This document shows, one piece after another, positions 1-7,163 of a DNA stretch of 9,169 bases. Origin of the DNA: JAZLIL01 sp045617405 (lineage in GTDB: Bacteria; Bacillota; Clostridia; Lachnospirales; Lachnospiraceae); contig JAZLIL010000215.1 in NCBI GenBank assembly GCA_045617405.1, forward strand, positions 1-9,169, read 5' to 3'. Each line of letters starts with the position of its first letter. The first letter of the stretch is position 1. The notes under the pieces are model-generated. The model had not been told where the DNA came from. It was given only the letters and a program-made list of their open reading frames with translations, and made no database searches. The position numbers and the translations under genes were made by a program.

Positions 1-429
1 AAGATATCGTCCAAAATGAGCTCTTGTAATAACCGTGTCCGGATTTTCACGTGTAATATCGTCGATTGTAATATCAAAACCGACCTCGCGGAGCTTTTCA
101 CACATAATCTCGTTTCGGTGAAGACGTGCATCAATAGCACCGGCAAGCTCACGGCTCAGCGTGTCATCATCGGGATTCACAAAGAGACCGACAATATGGA
201 TGTCTGATTCCTTGTAGGCTGCCGAGATTTCGACTCCCGGAATTACCTCAATGCTCTTCCCTTCTTTCTTAAGCTCCTCTGCAGCAAAGAAAGCCTCTTT
301 AACTCCTCCTATGCCGTCATGATCCGTGACTGCAACGGCGCTGATACCAAGTTCGCAGGCGCGCCTTACGAGTTCGCGCGGTGAGAACGTCCCGTCCGAT
401 GCATTTGTGTGTGTGTGCAGATCTATCAT
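1..429 (-). CDS. PHP-domain phosphoesterase (TrpH/RNase AM-like), 3' end outside window
   Basis: The frame is open from an ATG at 429 to the window edge, giving the first 143 residues of a protein that is usually about 280 long in this family. The metal-binding PHP signatures are visible in order: HTHT at residues 5-8 followed by SDG at 11-13, VTDHD at 34-38, PGVE at 64-67, HIVG at 78-81 and the RAHFGRYL block at 136-143. PHP enzymes of this type hydrolyse phosphoesters with a trinuclear metal centre. Characterised relatives act on nucleotides or on 5' ends of RNA, and the substrate here cannot be read from sequence. The start is well supported by AAGAGG seven bases upstream. The gene begins 20 bases after the sensor-kinase stop, so it is probably the third gene of the aspartokinase operon. 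Family assignment is firm; exact activity is not. Confidence 0.9.
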   Translation of the reverse strand, partial: MIDLHTHTNASDGTFSPRELVRRACELGISAVAVTDHDGIGGVKEAFFAAEELKKEGKSIEVIPGVEISAAYKESDIHIVGLFVNPDDDTLSRELAGAIDARLHRNEIMCEKLREVGFDITIDDITRENPDTVITRAHFGRYL

Positions 430-449
430 TATAAAACCTCTTATATTAT

Positions 450-2618
450 TTACTTACCGGAATCTTCCTTGTTGTCGTTAAGATACTTCACGAGCTCGCG
501 AAGAAGCTGAGTGTACTCCTCGAGGAAGCCTCTTGTATTGTCGATGATGAAACCGACTTCCTCCTCGAGTGCTGCATGCTCATACTCAGCCGCCTTATTT
601 GCTATCCTGTTGGCACCTATGTTATCGCAGGTTCCCCTGATCGAGTGGAAGATTACCGCATAATCATGCCAGCGCCCTTCGTCCATGGCATTTCTGATCT
701 TCTGCATTTCCGATGCCCCGTTGTTGACGAAAACCCGGAGAAGCCCGAGATACATTCTCTTGTTGTTCTCGCACAGAGCCATGCCGGCATCGACATCAAC
801 AAATTTAAGCTCTGATCCTGAACCGGACCCCTTTTGTTCCTTGTTCTCGTTCGCACTATCGTCAATGGATGAGTTTTCCTCAATTGAAGGAAGCTTTCCA
901 ATCGGCGTCCTATCATAAACAGTCTGCGGAATAGTCATGGAAAAGACCGATCCGATACCATAATTACTCTGTACTGAAATCGAGCCCTTCATAAGGTCGA
1001 GAAGCTGCTTGGTAATCGTCAGGCCGAGTCCGGCACCTTCGAAACCGGCCACCGACGTCGTCACGCCGCCACGGAACATCTTGAACATTCTGTCAAGCTC
1101 ATCTTCCCTGATACCGATACCGGTATCTTCAACGCTGATAATGAGATCGCCCGTACCGTTGTTTCTCGTATCCCATGAAACGCTAAGCGTAATCGACCCC
1201 TCATGTGTGTACTTAAGGGCATTGATAAGAAGGTTTGACATGAGCTGCTTAACTCTGTTCTCATCACCGACAAGCCCTGTGGGAATATCCTCGGCAACCA
1301 TACACATAAACTTTAACTGCTTCTTCTGCGCTTTTGAATTGTACTTTCGCGCCACCTCCAGAATAAGCTTCTTTATTTCGTAGCGCGCTTTAAGAAGCGA
1401 AATGTTGCCGGCATCGATTCTTGAATAGTCCATAACATCACTGACTATATTTTTCAGCATATCTCCGGCATCAAGGATATTCTCGGCATATTCTCTTGTC
1501 TTCTCTTCCTTTGTCTCCTCAAGGATAGTCTCATTCATCTTCAGAATGGCATTGATGGGAGTTTTTATCTTATAGCTGATGTTTGCAATGAACTTCGTCT
1601 TCTCCCGATAGAGCAGTTCCGTCTCATCCTTAAGACGCTTCATCTCCCTGTTCGTCTTCTCACTCTCGGTAATGTCCATCATTTTGATGGCATGACCGAC
1701 AACCTTTCCCATATCAATGATATCTGACTTCTCGGCCCGGTAAATCCTGCCGTCCGCTTCGTAAATCTCAGAGAAATTCTTCAGAAACTCATCGACGATC
1801 GGTTCGACCTTAACTTCATTAAGCGGATTCAGTATCCTGTTTGCATCCTCGTTTATAAATGCCAGTTGATTGTTCTCATTGGTAATAATATAGCCGGTGT
1901 GATCCGTACTGATAACACCGTCGATTGTTGCCTGATCGGTTCCGAACAGCCTGTAGTTCTGAGAAATCAGCCCAAGACCGCAGAAGACAATCATAGACAT
2001 GATAGGTACTACATCGTAGTACTTAATAAGCCCGCAGGCCTGAACCACAACAACGATAATAACGCCGAAATCGGCACCAATCATGTAACGGAGCATCCTT
2101 CTGTCACGTCCGATGGCACTCTTGTAATTGATGATACCGTAAAAGCTCACCATCAGATACGTAATCATTATGAAAATCATGGACAGAATGTAGCCGATGG
2201 CCTTTCTGCTCGCAAAGAAGTAATGCCCCTGCGACTTAACGATACCTATTGAAGCGTAGAAAAGGCCGTGGTAGTCACAGGTGAGAACAAGTCCGAAAAT
2301 ACCGAGACTGACGAACCAGATAATTGCTTTAATCCACCTCGGTATTTTCCAGTTGTAGTGCTCGGCAAACCCCATCAGAAGGCAGTCCCCGAGAAAACAC
2401 TTACCGAAATATCCGATTTTGACGCTCATCAGCATTCCGGCCGAATCGGTGGCAATGAGCTCAAAGATGTAGCCGAGAACCGAGATAAGGCTGCATATGG
2501 TGGCAACAATAACGAACGGGTTCCTAAGCTTCTGTCTGTTCGACATGGAAATCGCCAGAAACATGAGCCCCGCCAGTAATGCAATGTAATGAATCACCAA
2601 TACTATTGTATATACCAT
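450..2618 (-). CDS. Seven-helix PAS sensor histidine kinase with C-terminal Hpt domain, lacking the H-box histidine
   Basis: This 722-residue protein starts with about seven hydrophobic helices (residues 1-220), as in 7TM sensor kinases, then a PAS-like segment (about 226-318), a HisKA-like dimerisation region, an ATPase domain and an Hpt domain (about 605-722). The ATPase boxes look intact: N box with N466 in NLLINALKYT, G1 box DTGIGI at 498-503, a phenylalanine-rich box at 511-516 and G2 box GAGLGL at 528-533. The Hpt domain keeps the FHSIRG motif with H658. The H box is abnormal: it reads ISYKIKTP, with Y349 and K350 where the family has His-Glu. There is no receiver domain. The ATG at 2618 follows AAAGG by five bases, 27 bases after the aspartokinase stop, so the two are probably co-transcribed. 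It may be a pseudo-kinase that passes phosphate only through Hpt, or an ATP-binding sensor scaffold. The partner receiver is not in this window. Confidence 0.9.
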   Translation of the reverse strand: MVYTIVLVIHYIALLAGLMFLAISMSNRQKLRNPFVIVATICSLISVLGYIFELIATDSAGMLMSVKIGYFGKCFLGDCLLMGFAEHYNWKIPRWIKAIIWFVSLGIFGLVLTCDYHGLFYASIGIVKSQGHYFFASRKAIGYILSMIFIMITYLMVSFYGIINYKSAIGRDRRMLRYMIGADFGVIIVVVVQACGLIKYYDVVPIMSMIVFCGLGLISQNYRLFGTDQATIDGVISTDHTGYIITNENNQLAFINEDANRILNPLNEVKVEPIVDEFLKNFSEIYEADGRIYRAEKSDIIDMGKVVGHAIKMMDITESEKTNREMKRLKDETELLYREKTKFIANISYKIKTPINAILKMNETILEETKEEKTREYAENILDAGDMLKNIVSDVMDYSRIDAGNISLLKARYEIKKLILEVARKYNSKAQKKQLKFMCMVAEDIPTGLVGDENRVKQLMSNLLINALKYTHEGSITLSVSWDTRNNGTGDLIISVEDTGIGIREDELDRMFKMFRGGVTTSVAGFEGAGLGLTITKQLLDLMKGSISVQSNYGIGSVFSMTIPQTVYDRTPIGKLPSIEENSSIDDSANENKEQKGSGSGSELKFVDVDAGMALCENNKRMYLGLLRVFVNNGASEMQKIRNAMDEGRWHDYAVIFHSIRGTCDNIGANRIANKAAEYEHAALEEEVGFIIDNTRGFLEEYTQLLRELVKYLNDNKEDSGK

Positions 2619-2645
2619 ATCATCCTTTCCTGCCCGAAAAAACAG

Positions 2646-3983
2646 TTACTTTCCTACCTCATCGAGGCGGGCATTGACAAAGATATCATAAACAGCCTGT
2701 ATAGCCGCTTCGAAATCGTCGTTCTTGACACCGAAAATAATATTGAGCTCAGATGAACCCTGATCGAGCATCTTGATGTTGATGTTCTTATGAGCAAGTG
2801 CGGCAAAGATTCTTGCTGCAACACCACGGTTTGACTTCATGCCGCGACCTACAACGGCGATGAGCGCAATGTCTGTCTCGAGCTCAATCTGATCGGGATT
2901 GCACATCCTCTTGATGGCTGCAAGGACCTCCTGTTCACGGCCGAGAAACTCAGGCTGATGAACAACAACCGTCAGTGTATCGATTCCCGAAGGCATGTGC
3001 TCAAAGGAAATCCCGTTCTCTTCAAACGCCTGAAGCACTCTGCGTCCGAAGCCGACCTCTGAGTTCATCATGTCCTTTTCAATGGAAACGGATACGAAAT
3101 TCTTCTTTCCTGCGATACCGGTGATTGTGTAGTCTGATGATCTGACTGTATTCTCGACTATCATGGTGCCCTCATCCTCGGGAGCATTTGTGTTTCTGAT
3201 GTTAATCGGGATACCCTCGCGGCGAACGGGGAAAATGGCATCCTCATGAAGAACGCTCGCTCCCATATATGAAAGCTCGCGGAGCTCCCTGTAGGTGATA
3301 ACCTTGATAATCTCGGGATCCTTGATGATCCTCGGATCAGCTACAAGAAAACCCGAAACATCGGTCCAGTTCTCATAAATGGAAGCATGAACAGCTTTTG
3401 CAACGATTGAGCCTGTGATGTCCGAACCACCTCTTGAAAAGGTTTTGATCTTTCCGTTAGTGGCATATGAACCATAAAAGCCGGGAATAACAGCATTTTT
3501 GCATGCGAGAAGTCTCTGTGACATGATTTTCTGAGTCCTGTCGCCATCGAACCTGCCGGTCTTATCAAAAAAAATAACCTCTGCAGCATCGACAAATTCA
3601 AAATCGAGGTACTTCGCCATAATTCTACCGTTAAGGTACTCGCCTCTTGATGCGGCGTAGTCCTTCCCGGTTTTGTCAGCGAAGTTCTTCCTAATGGTTT
3701 CAAATTCATCATCGAGTGAGAAATCAAGCTTAAGTCCGGCGATGATTTCATCATATCTTGCCTTGATGGCCGAAAGCTCCTTATCAAAGGGCTTTCCCTC
3801 TTCTGCAAGTGCGTAGCATGCATAGAGCATGTCTGTAACCTTTGTGTCAAGAGGATTCCGCTTTCCGGGTGCCGACGGGATAACATACCGTCTGTCGGGA
3901 TTTGATTTTACAATGTCCCCCACCTTTGCAAACTGCTCGGCATTTGCAAGCGAGCTTCCTCCGAATTTGACTGCTATACTCAT
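2646..3983 (-). CDS. lysC: Aspartokinase, monofunctional with two ACT domains
   Basis: Aspartokinase (EC 2.7.2.4) phosphorylates L-aspartate with ATP, the first step towards lysine, threonine, methionine and diaminopimelate. The 445-residue protein has the amino-acid-kinase signature KFGGSS at 6-11, the SAPGKR loop at 37-42, the FSRGGSD catalytic/nucleotide block at 182-188, and the SYMGASVLHEDA stretch at 238-249 typical of the family. Two C-terminal ACT domains, at about 295-365 and 370-440, are the usual sites for feedback control by lysine or threonine. There is no fused homoserine dehydrogenase. Length and layout resemble the AKIII/YclM class of Firmicutes, so the symbol lysC is generic and the paralogue class is not certain. 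The ATG at 3983 is preceded by AGGGGA eight bases upstream and by a good promoter at 4046-4074. It is the first gene of a set continuing into the sensor kinase and the PHP protein. Confidence 0.95.
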   Translation of the reverse strand: MSIAVKFGGSSLANAEQFAKVGDIVKSNPDRRYVIPSAPGKRNPLDTKVTDMLYACYALAEEGKPFDKELSAIKARYDEIIAGLKLDFSLDDEFETIRKNFADKTGKDYAASRGEYLNGRIMAKYLDFEFVDAAEVIFFDKTGRFDGDRTQKIMSQRLLACKNAVIPGFYGSYATNGKIKTFSRGGSDITGSIVAKAVHASIYENWTDVSGFLVADPRIIKDPEIIKVITYRELRELSYMGASVLHEDAIFPVRREGIPINIRNTNAPEDEGTMIVENTVRSSDYTITGIAGKKNFVSVSIEKDMMNSEVGFGRRVLQAFEENGISFEHMPSGIDTLTVVVHQPEFLGREQEVLAAIKRMCNPDQIELETDIALIAVVGRGMKSNRGVAARIFAALAHKNINIKMLDQGSSELNIIFGVKNDDFEAAIQAVYDIFVNARLDEVGK

Positions 3984-4030
3984 TTTTATTCCCCTGCTTT
4001 CCCCTTACTCTTCCATATGATTGTGTAAAG

Positions 4031-4065
4031 GCTTTTTATTGCAATATGATAACATCATAAAAAGC
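4031..4065 (-). promoter_or_regulatory. Nested inverted repeat over the aspartokinase promoter, candidate operator
   Basis: On the minus strand, GCTTTTTAT (4065-4057) and ATAAAAAGC (4039-4031) are perfect nine-base inverted arms separated by 17 bases. Inside the loop lies a second inverted repeat, TATGAT-gtt-ATCATA (4058-4044), which covers the -10 hexamer. Transcription should start near 4039, so the outer arms cannot both be in the mRNA and an RNA hairpin is unlikely. A DNA-binding protein site is the simpler reading. The region is AT-rich, so chance symmetry remains possible. Confidence 0.4.
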
Positions 4066-4074
4066 AATTTTCAA
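4046..4074 (-). promoter_or_regulatory. Sigma-A-like promoter of the aspartokinase operon
   Basis: On the minus strand the sequence reads TTGAAA (4074-4069), a 17-base spacer, then TATCAT (4051-4046). Both hexamers are close to consensus and the spacing is ideal. It lies about 63 bases upstream of the aspartokinase ATG, leaving a leader of roughly 55 bases. The leader is too short for a T-box or lysine riboswitch. The -10 region shares 13 bases, TGTTATCATATTG, with the methyltransferase promoter at 7170-7198. Confidence 0.65.
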
Positions 4075-4142
4075 TTAATATTGTGAACATAAGCCCGTTC
4101 TTTCGTCCGATGTATCTTCCGCATGGGACAGCCTTAGAGCTC

Positions 4143-5486
4143 TCAGATATCCTCAAGATCCTCTGCCTCGATTGTACAAAGAAGCTCCTTTGTAATCTCC
4201 TCCGCACCGACTATTCTTCCGGCCTGGTTGCCTATTGCCTTCTCAAGGTAGTTTCTTGCGTCACGCGCGTTTGCAAAATTGTCGGGCTTGTTTTCACAGC
4301 GCTTTTCGAAGTACTTCTTCGCCTTCTCAACTGCCGCCCCGGACATCACGTAATCCTGCCTCTTGCATGTCGAAAGCAGAATTTCGATAAGCTCGTCAGA
4401 TGAATAGTCATCAAAATTAATATACTTGTTGAAACGCGAACGAAGTCCGGGATTGCTTGCAAGGAACTCCTCCATGAGGCTCGGGTAGCCTGCCACGATA
4501 ACAATAAGGTCGTCACGGTGATCCTCCATAATCTTAAGAAGCGTATCAACAGCTTCCTGACCGTAGTCACCCTCGTTCTTATCGACTGTCAGGGTATATG
4601 CCTCGTCGATAAAGAGGATTCCGCCCATTGCCGACTCGCAGACCTCCTGCGTCTTTGTTGCCGTCTGACCGATGTAGCCGGAAACAAGTCCGGACCTGTC
4701 TACCTCGACGAGCTGGCCCTTTGAAAGAATTCCAAGAGAATGGTAAACATTCGCAAGTATTCTTGCCACGGTTGTCTTTCCGGTTCCGGGGTTGCCCGAG
4801 AACACGAGATGCTTTGAGACCGTAGGCTGCTTAAGTCCTCTCTCCTCACGCAGCTTCTGAACCTTAAGGAGATTGACGATTGTGTTGACATCCTTCTTTA
4901 CCGCCTCAAGTCCCGTAAGAGCATTAAGTTCTTCAAGCGATTCCTCGACGCTCTTCTTCTCCACAGGCTTCACGGGTGCGGGCTTTCCTGTGCTCGTGAG
5001 CGCAAAATCCTTCAGATAGTCACTGAGCATGCGGTCGTAGGCCGTCAGGTTGTCTGTTTCCTTGTCGTCAGCATCGTCAATGAAGGCAATAAATGCCTGC
5101 CCAAGCTCCTTGTAGCAGCGAACAAGACCCTTTGCGTAACCTGATTTTCCGCTTATCTTCTTTCCGGCATCACCGAGGACGAAGTACTTGACAGGGAGCG
5201 GTACCTCTTCGAGATACTTCTCTGTCGTTACGTGATACTCCCTCGCTATAATCATCAGCTGCTTCTCCGAGAGCTGATAATTCAAGACCTCTTTAATAAA
5301 CTCCATCTCCTTAGGCATCAGTCTGCCGTTTCCGAGTGCAATGAAAAGCAGATACTTTAGGAAATCAAAGCGAAGCCCGTCCTTAAACGATGCCTGCGCC
5401 GAGTCCTTAACAACTCCGGCCTTCTGAAGCTCCTGTGCCATTTCGTACTGCTCATCGAGCATTTCCTTTATCTGTGAATTGTCCAT
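4143..5486 (-). CDS. CbbX/SpoVK-type AAA+ ATPase with N-terminal TerB-like domain
   Basis: The 447-residue soluble protein joins a helical N-terminal part (about 35-160) with a single AAA+ module (about 185-447). The N-terminal block, containing FLKYLLFIALGNG at 42-54 and a following glutamate-rich helix, resembles TerB-like helical domains, but this is a tentative call. The AAA+ module has Walker A GNPGTGKT at 231-238, a pore-loop-like GYIGQTA at 270-276, Walker B ILFIDEAY at 290-297, sensor 1 near 328-334 (VIVAGYP), arginine-finger candidates R349 and R351, and sensor 2 in NARDARNYL at 406-414. This pattern matches the CbbX/SpoVK group, whose members remodel protein complexes such as inhibited Rubisco; the client here is unknown. 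The ATG at 5486 follows GGTGG closely and AAGAGG farther up. It is the last gene of the methyltransferase operon. No U-tract terminator is evident after the stop. Confidence 0.9.
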   Translation of the reverse strand: MDNSQIKEMLDEQYEMAQELQKAGVVKDSAQASFKDGLRFDFLKYLLFIALGNGRLMPKEMEFIKEVLNYQLSEKQLMIIAREYHVTTEKYLEEVPLPVKYFVLGDAGKKISGKSGYAKGLVRCYKELGQAFIAFIDDADDKETDNLTAYDRMLSDYLKDFALTSTGKPAPVKPVEKKSVEESLEELNALTGLEAVKKDVNTIVNLLKVQKLREERGLKQPTVSKHLVFSGNPGTGKTTVARILANVYHSLGILSKGQLVEVDRSGLVSGYIGQTATKTQEVCESAMGGILFIDEAYTLTVDKNEGDYGQEAVDTLLKIMEDHRDDLIVIVAGYPSLMEEFLASNPGLRSRFNKYINFDDYSSDELIEILLSTCKRQDYVMSGAAVEKAKKYFEKRCENKPDNFANARDARNYLEKAIGNQAGRIVGAEEITKELLCTIEAEDLEDI

Positions 5487-5520
5487 TTTTCCACCGAATC
5501 CTCTTATGCGTTCTTATTAC

Positions 5521-5649
5521 TTATCGCTGTGCTGCCGTCACGGTTTTGCGTTCATTATTTTCCGTTCCGAATGCTGCCGCGGTTTTGTGTTCACTTTTTT
5601 CCATTCCGGATACCGTCACGGTTGTACGTCCATGAAAAGCAAACGTCAT
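5521..5649 (-). CDS. Candidate 42-residue repeat-built peptide, coupled to the methyltransferase stop
   Basis: An ATG at 5649-5647 overlaps the methyltransferase TAA by one base, in the form TAATG, and opens a frame of 42 codons ending in TAA at 5521. The peptide is hydrophilic with no membrane segment, and contains two related blocks, GMEKSEHKTAA (15-25) and GTENNERKTVTAA (28-40), preceded by a weaker third copy ending TTVTV. The DNA repeat units are 42 and 39 bases, and the difference is exactly one codon, which is what selection on a reading frame would give. There is no strong ribosome binding site, so it would depend on translational coupling. The next gene starts 34 bases after its stop. 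I know no family for it. The alternative is a non-coding tandem repeat that happens to be open. Confidence 0.4.
   Translation of the reverse strand: MTFAFHGRTTVTVSGMEKSEHKTAAAFGTENNERKTVTAAQR
5531..5635 (-). repeat. Degenerate tandem repeat, two and a half copies of a 39-42 base unit
   Basis: Copy one is 5531-5572 (42 bases) and copy two is 5573-5611 (39 bases). They agree at about 34 of 39 aligned positions, and copy one has three extra bases (TCA). A partial, weaker third copy occupies about 5612-5635. Each copy starts around a small palindromic core, CCGTCACGG in copies one and three and CCGCGG in copy two. The array fills most of the gap between the methyltransferase and AAA+ genes and coincides with the 42-codon frame. 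Confidence 0.75.
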
Positions 5650-7136
5650 TAATGCTGTTCTTCTGCTGTTGTGAGCACTACATCGACAAGACTCTTCATC
5701 TCTTCTCCCGTCTGTTCGTCACATGACCCCGGAAGAATCCTGACCGCCGTCTTAAGTCCGAATGCCTTCACCTCTTCAATGAGAGCCTTTGCGGGAGCGG
5801 CATTGAATTTATCCTTCAGGTACTTGCTGCAGTCAAAGATAATCTCGTCCTTCTCATACCCTGCCTTCTTCGCCACCTCAACGGCGTACTCGGCACAGTG
5901 AATGCAGCTTCCGGTAAGAACAGGAACAGCCGCATACTTTCTTGCAGCCTCAAGAAGTCCGGGTGTCTCCTCTGCCCTTGAAGGTCCCACGTAAACCATC
6001 GGGATTCCGTTGTATTCGCGAAGTGCCTTTTCAAGTGCCTCCGCATTTCTCGTGTTTATCATAATCGGCGCCTCCTCTTCCTCCTGAAGACTCTTTACTG
6101 TTTTACAAAGCTCTGACGTTTGGTCAGGGTTATTCATCATATTAACTTCAATCACATCGGGTTCCTCGCCAGACGATGCAGAAAGGATTTTGTCCTCGCC
6201 GACGTAAAGCTCCTTTGTGCCGCTGCTCACAAGCATCACCTTTGTGAGCGCTCTTCCGGTTATTGCCGCCTCGACATCTTCATCACTGTACCTCTCACGA
6301 AGCTCACCGATGAGTCTTTTCTCTCCCGCGATGTACGAAGGATCTGTTCCGCAGCAGCCGCCGATGATTGTGACTCCAAGGTCAAGCATCTCCTTTACGC
6401 TTGCCAGATACTCGTCGACCGTCACATCATAGACCGTATCGCCGTTTTCAACCCTCGGAAGTCCCGCGTTGGCCTGTACCATAACAGGGATATCAACAAC
6501 TGTCAGAATCTGCTTCACAATGAGAACGAGGTCCGACGGGGGAAGAGAACAGTTGATACCCACGGCATCGACACCCAGCCTCTTCATGAGAATTGCCATG
6601 TTAACCGGATGCACTCCGAGGAAGGTCCTCCCTGATGCCGTAAAGCTCATACATGCCGCAATCGGAAGCTTTGAACACTCCCTTGCCGCAATGACGGCCG
6701 CCTTCAGCTCATGAAGATCTGTCATCGTTTCTACAAGGATGAGATCGGCTCCCGCCTTCTCGCCTGCTGTTATCTGCTCTTTATATGTCTCGACACAGTC
6801 CTCAAAGGTCATCGGGCCAAGAGGTTCGAGAAGCGGACCGCACGGGCCGAGATCGAGTGCAATATATTTCGGACCAAGCTCCCTTATCAGTCTGAAGGAT
6901 TCGCCGATTACCCTGTCGACGGTGTACTCCTTAGGAAGCTTCTTTTTGTTGCTGCAAAATGTGTTTGAAGAGATGATTTCACTTCCTGCGTCAATGTAGA
7001 GCTGCTTGACTTCCTGCACTACCTCCGGATGAAGGATGTTCCAGGTGTCCTGAAGTTCACCGGGCCTGATTCCCCGTTTTTGCATCATGGTGCCCATCGC
7101 ACCGTCCAAAATGTAGTAACCCCTTTTCAGATCCAT
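5649..7136 (-). CDS. Homocysteine S-methyltransferase family protein with degenerate pterin-binding-like C-terminal half
   Basis: The first 285 residues form a homocysteine S-methyltransferase domain, which moves a methyl group to homocysteine to make methionine. Signatures include DGAMGT at 11-16, SSNTF at 56-60, and the zinc ligands C196 (in GINC) and C261/C262 (in GGCCGT). Residues about 300-495 look like a shortened pterin-binding barrel of MetH type: VIEVN at 328-332 sits where MetH has a DxN motif, INTRN at 360-364 where an Asp-Ser motif is expected, and later helices also match by eye. The N-terminal ERxNPTG-like motif is not seen. There is no cobalamin-binding domain, so at 495 residues it is far shorter than full MetH. 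The methyl donor is therefore unclear. Extra cysteines include CIHC at 411-414. The ATG at 7136 follows AGGAGGGAG. First gene of an operon with a small ORF and the AAA+ ATPase. Confidence 0.88.
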   Translation of the reverse strand: MDLKRGYYILDGAMGTMMQKRGIRPGELQDTWNILHPEVVQEVKQLYIDAGSEIISSNTFCSNKKKLPKEYTVDRVIGESFRLIRELGPKYIALDLGPCGPLLEPLGPMTFEDCVETYKEQITAGEKAGADLILVETMTDLHELKAAVIAARECSKLPIAACMSFTASGRTFLGVHPVNMAILMKRLGVDAVGINCSLPPSDLVLIVKQILTVVDIPVMVQANAGLPRVENGDTVYDVTVDEYLASVKEMLDLGVTIIGGCCGTDPSYIAGEKRLIGELRERYSDEDVEAAITGRALTKVMLVSSGTKELYVGEDKILSASSGEEPDVIEVNMMNNPDQTSELCKTVKSLQEEEEAPIMINTRNAEALEKALREYNGIPMVYVGPSRAEETPGLLEAARKYAAVPVLTGSCIHCAEYAVEVAKKAGYEKDEIIFDCSKYLKDKFNAAPAKALIEEVKAFGLKTAVRILPGSCDEQTGEEMKSLVDVVLTTAEEQH

Positions 7137-7163
7137 TTATGCTGCTCCCTCCTGTGATTCTGA

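Noticed and set aside
407..417. Short TG dinucleotide run
   Set aside because: It is the antisense of the CAC-ACA-CAC-ACA codons for the HTHT metal-binding motif of the PHP protein, so it is coding and not a microsatellite of interest.
4075..4142. Possible 17-codon leader peptide or terminator between the AAA+ stop and the aspartokinase promoter
   Set aside because: A short minus-strand ATG frame with AAGG seven bases upstream exists, but it lies upstream of the promoter, ends within it and has no run of regulatory codons. I also found no stable hairpin followed by a T-tract.
6120..6635. Long plus-strand open frame of 171 codons inside the methyltransferase gene
   Set aside because: It is fully antisense to a gene with clear catalytic motifs, its own protein has no recognisable domain, and it arises from codon bias. 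The same holds for the other plus-strand frames across the window.
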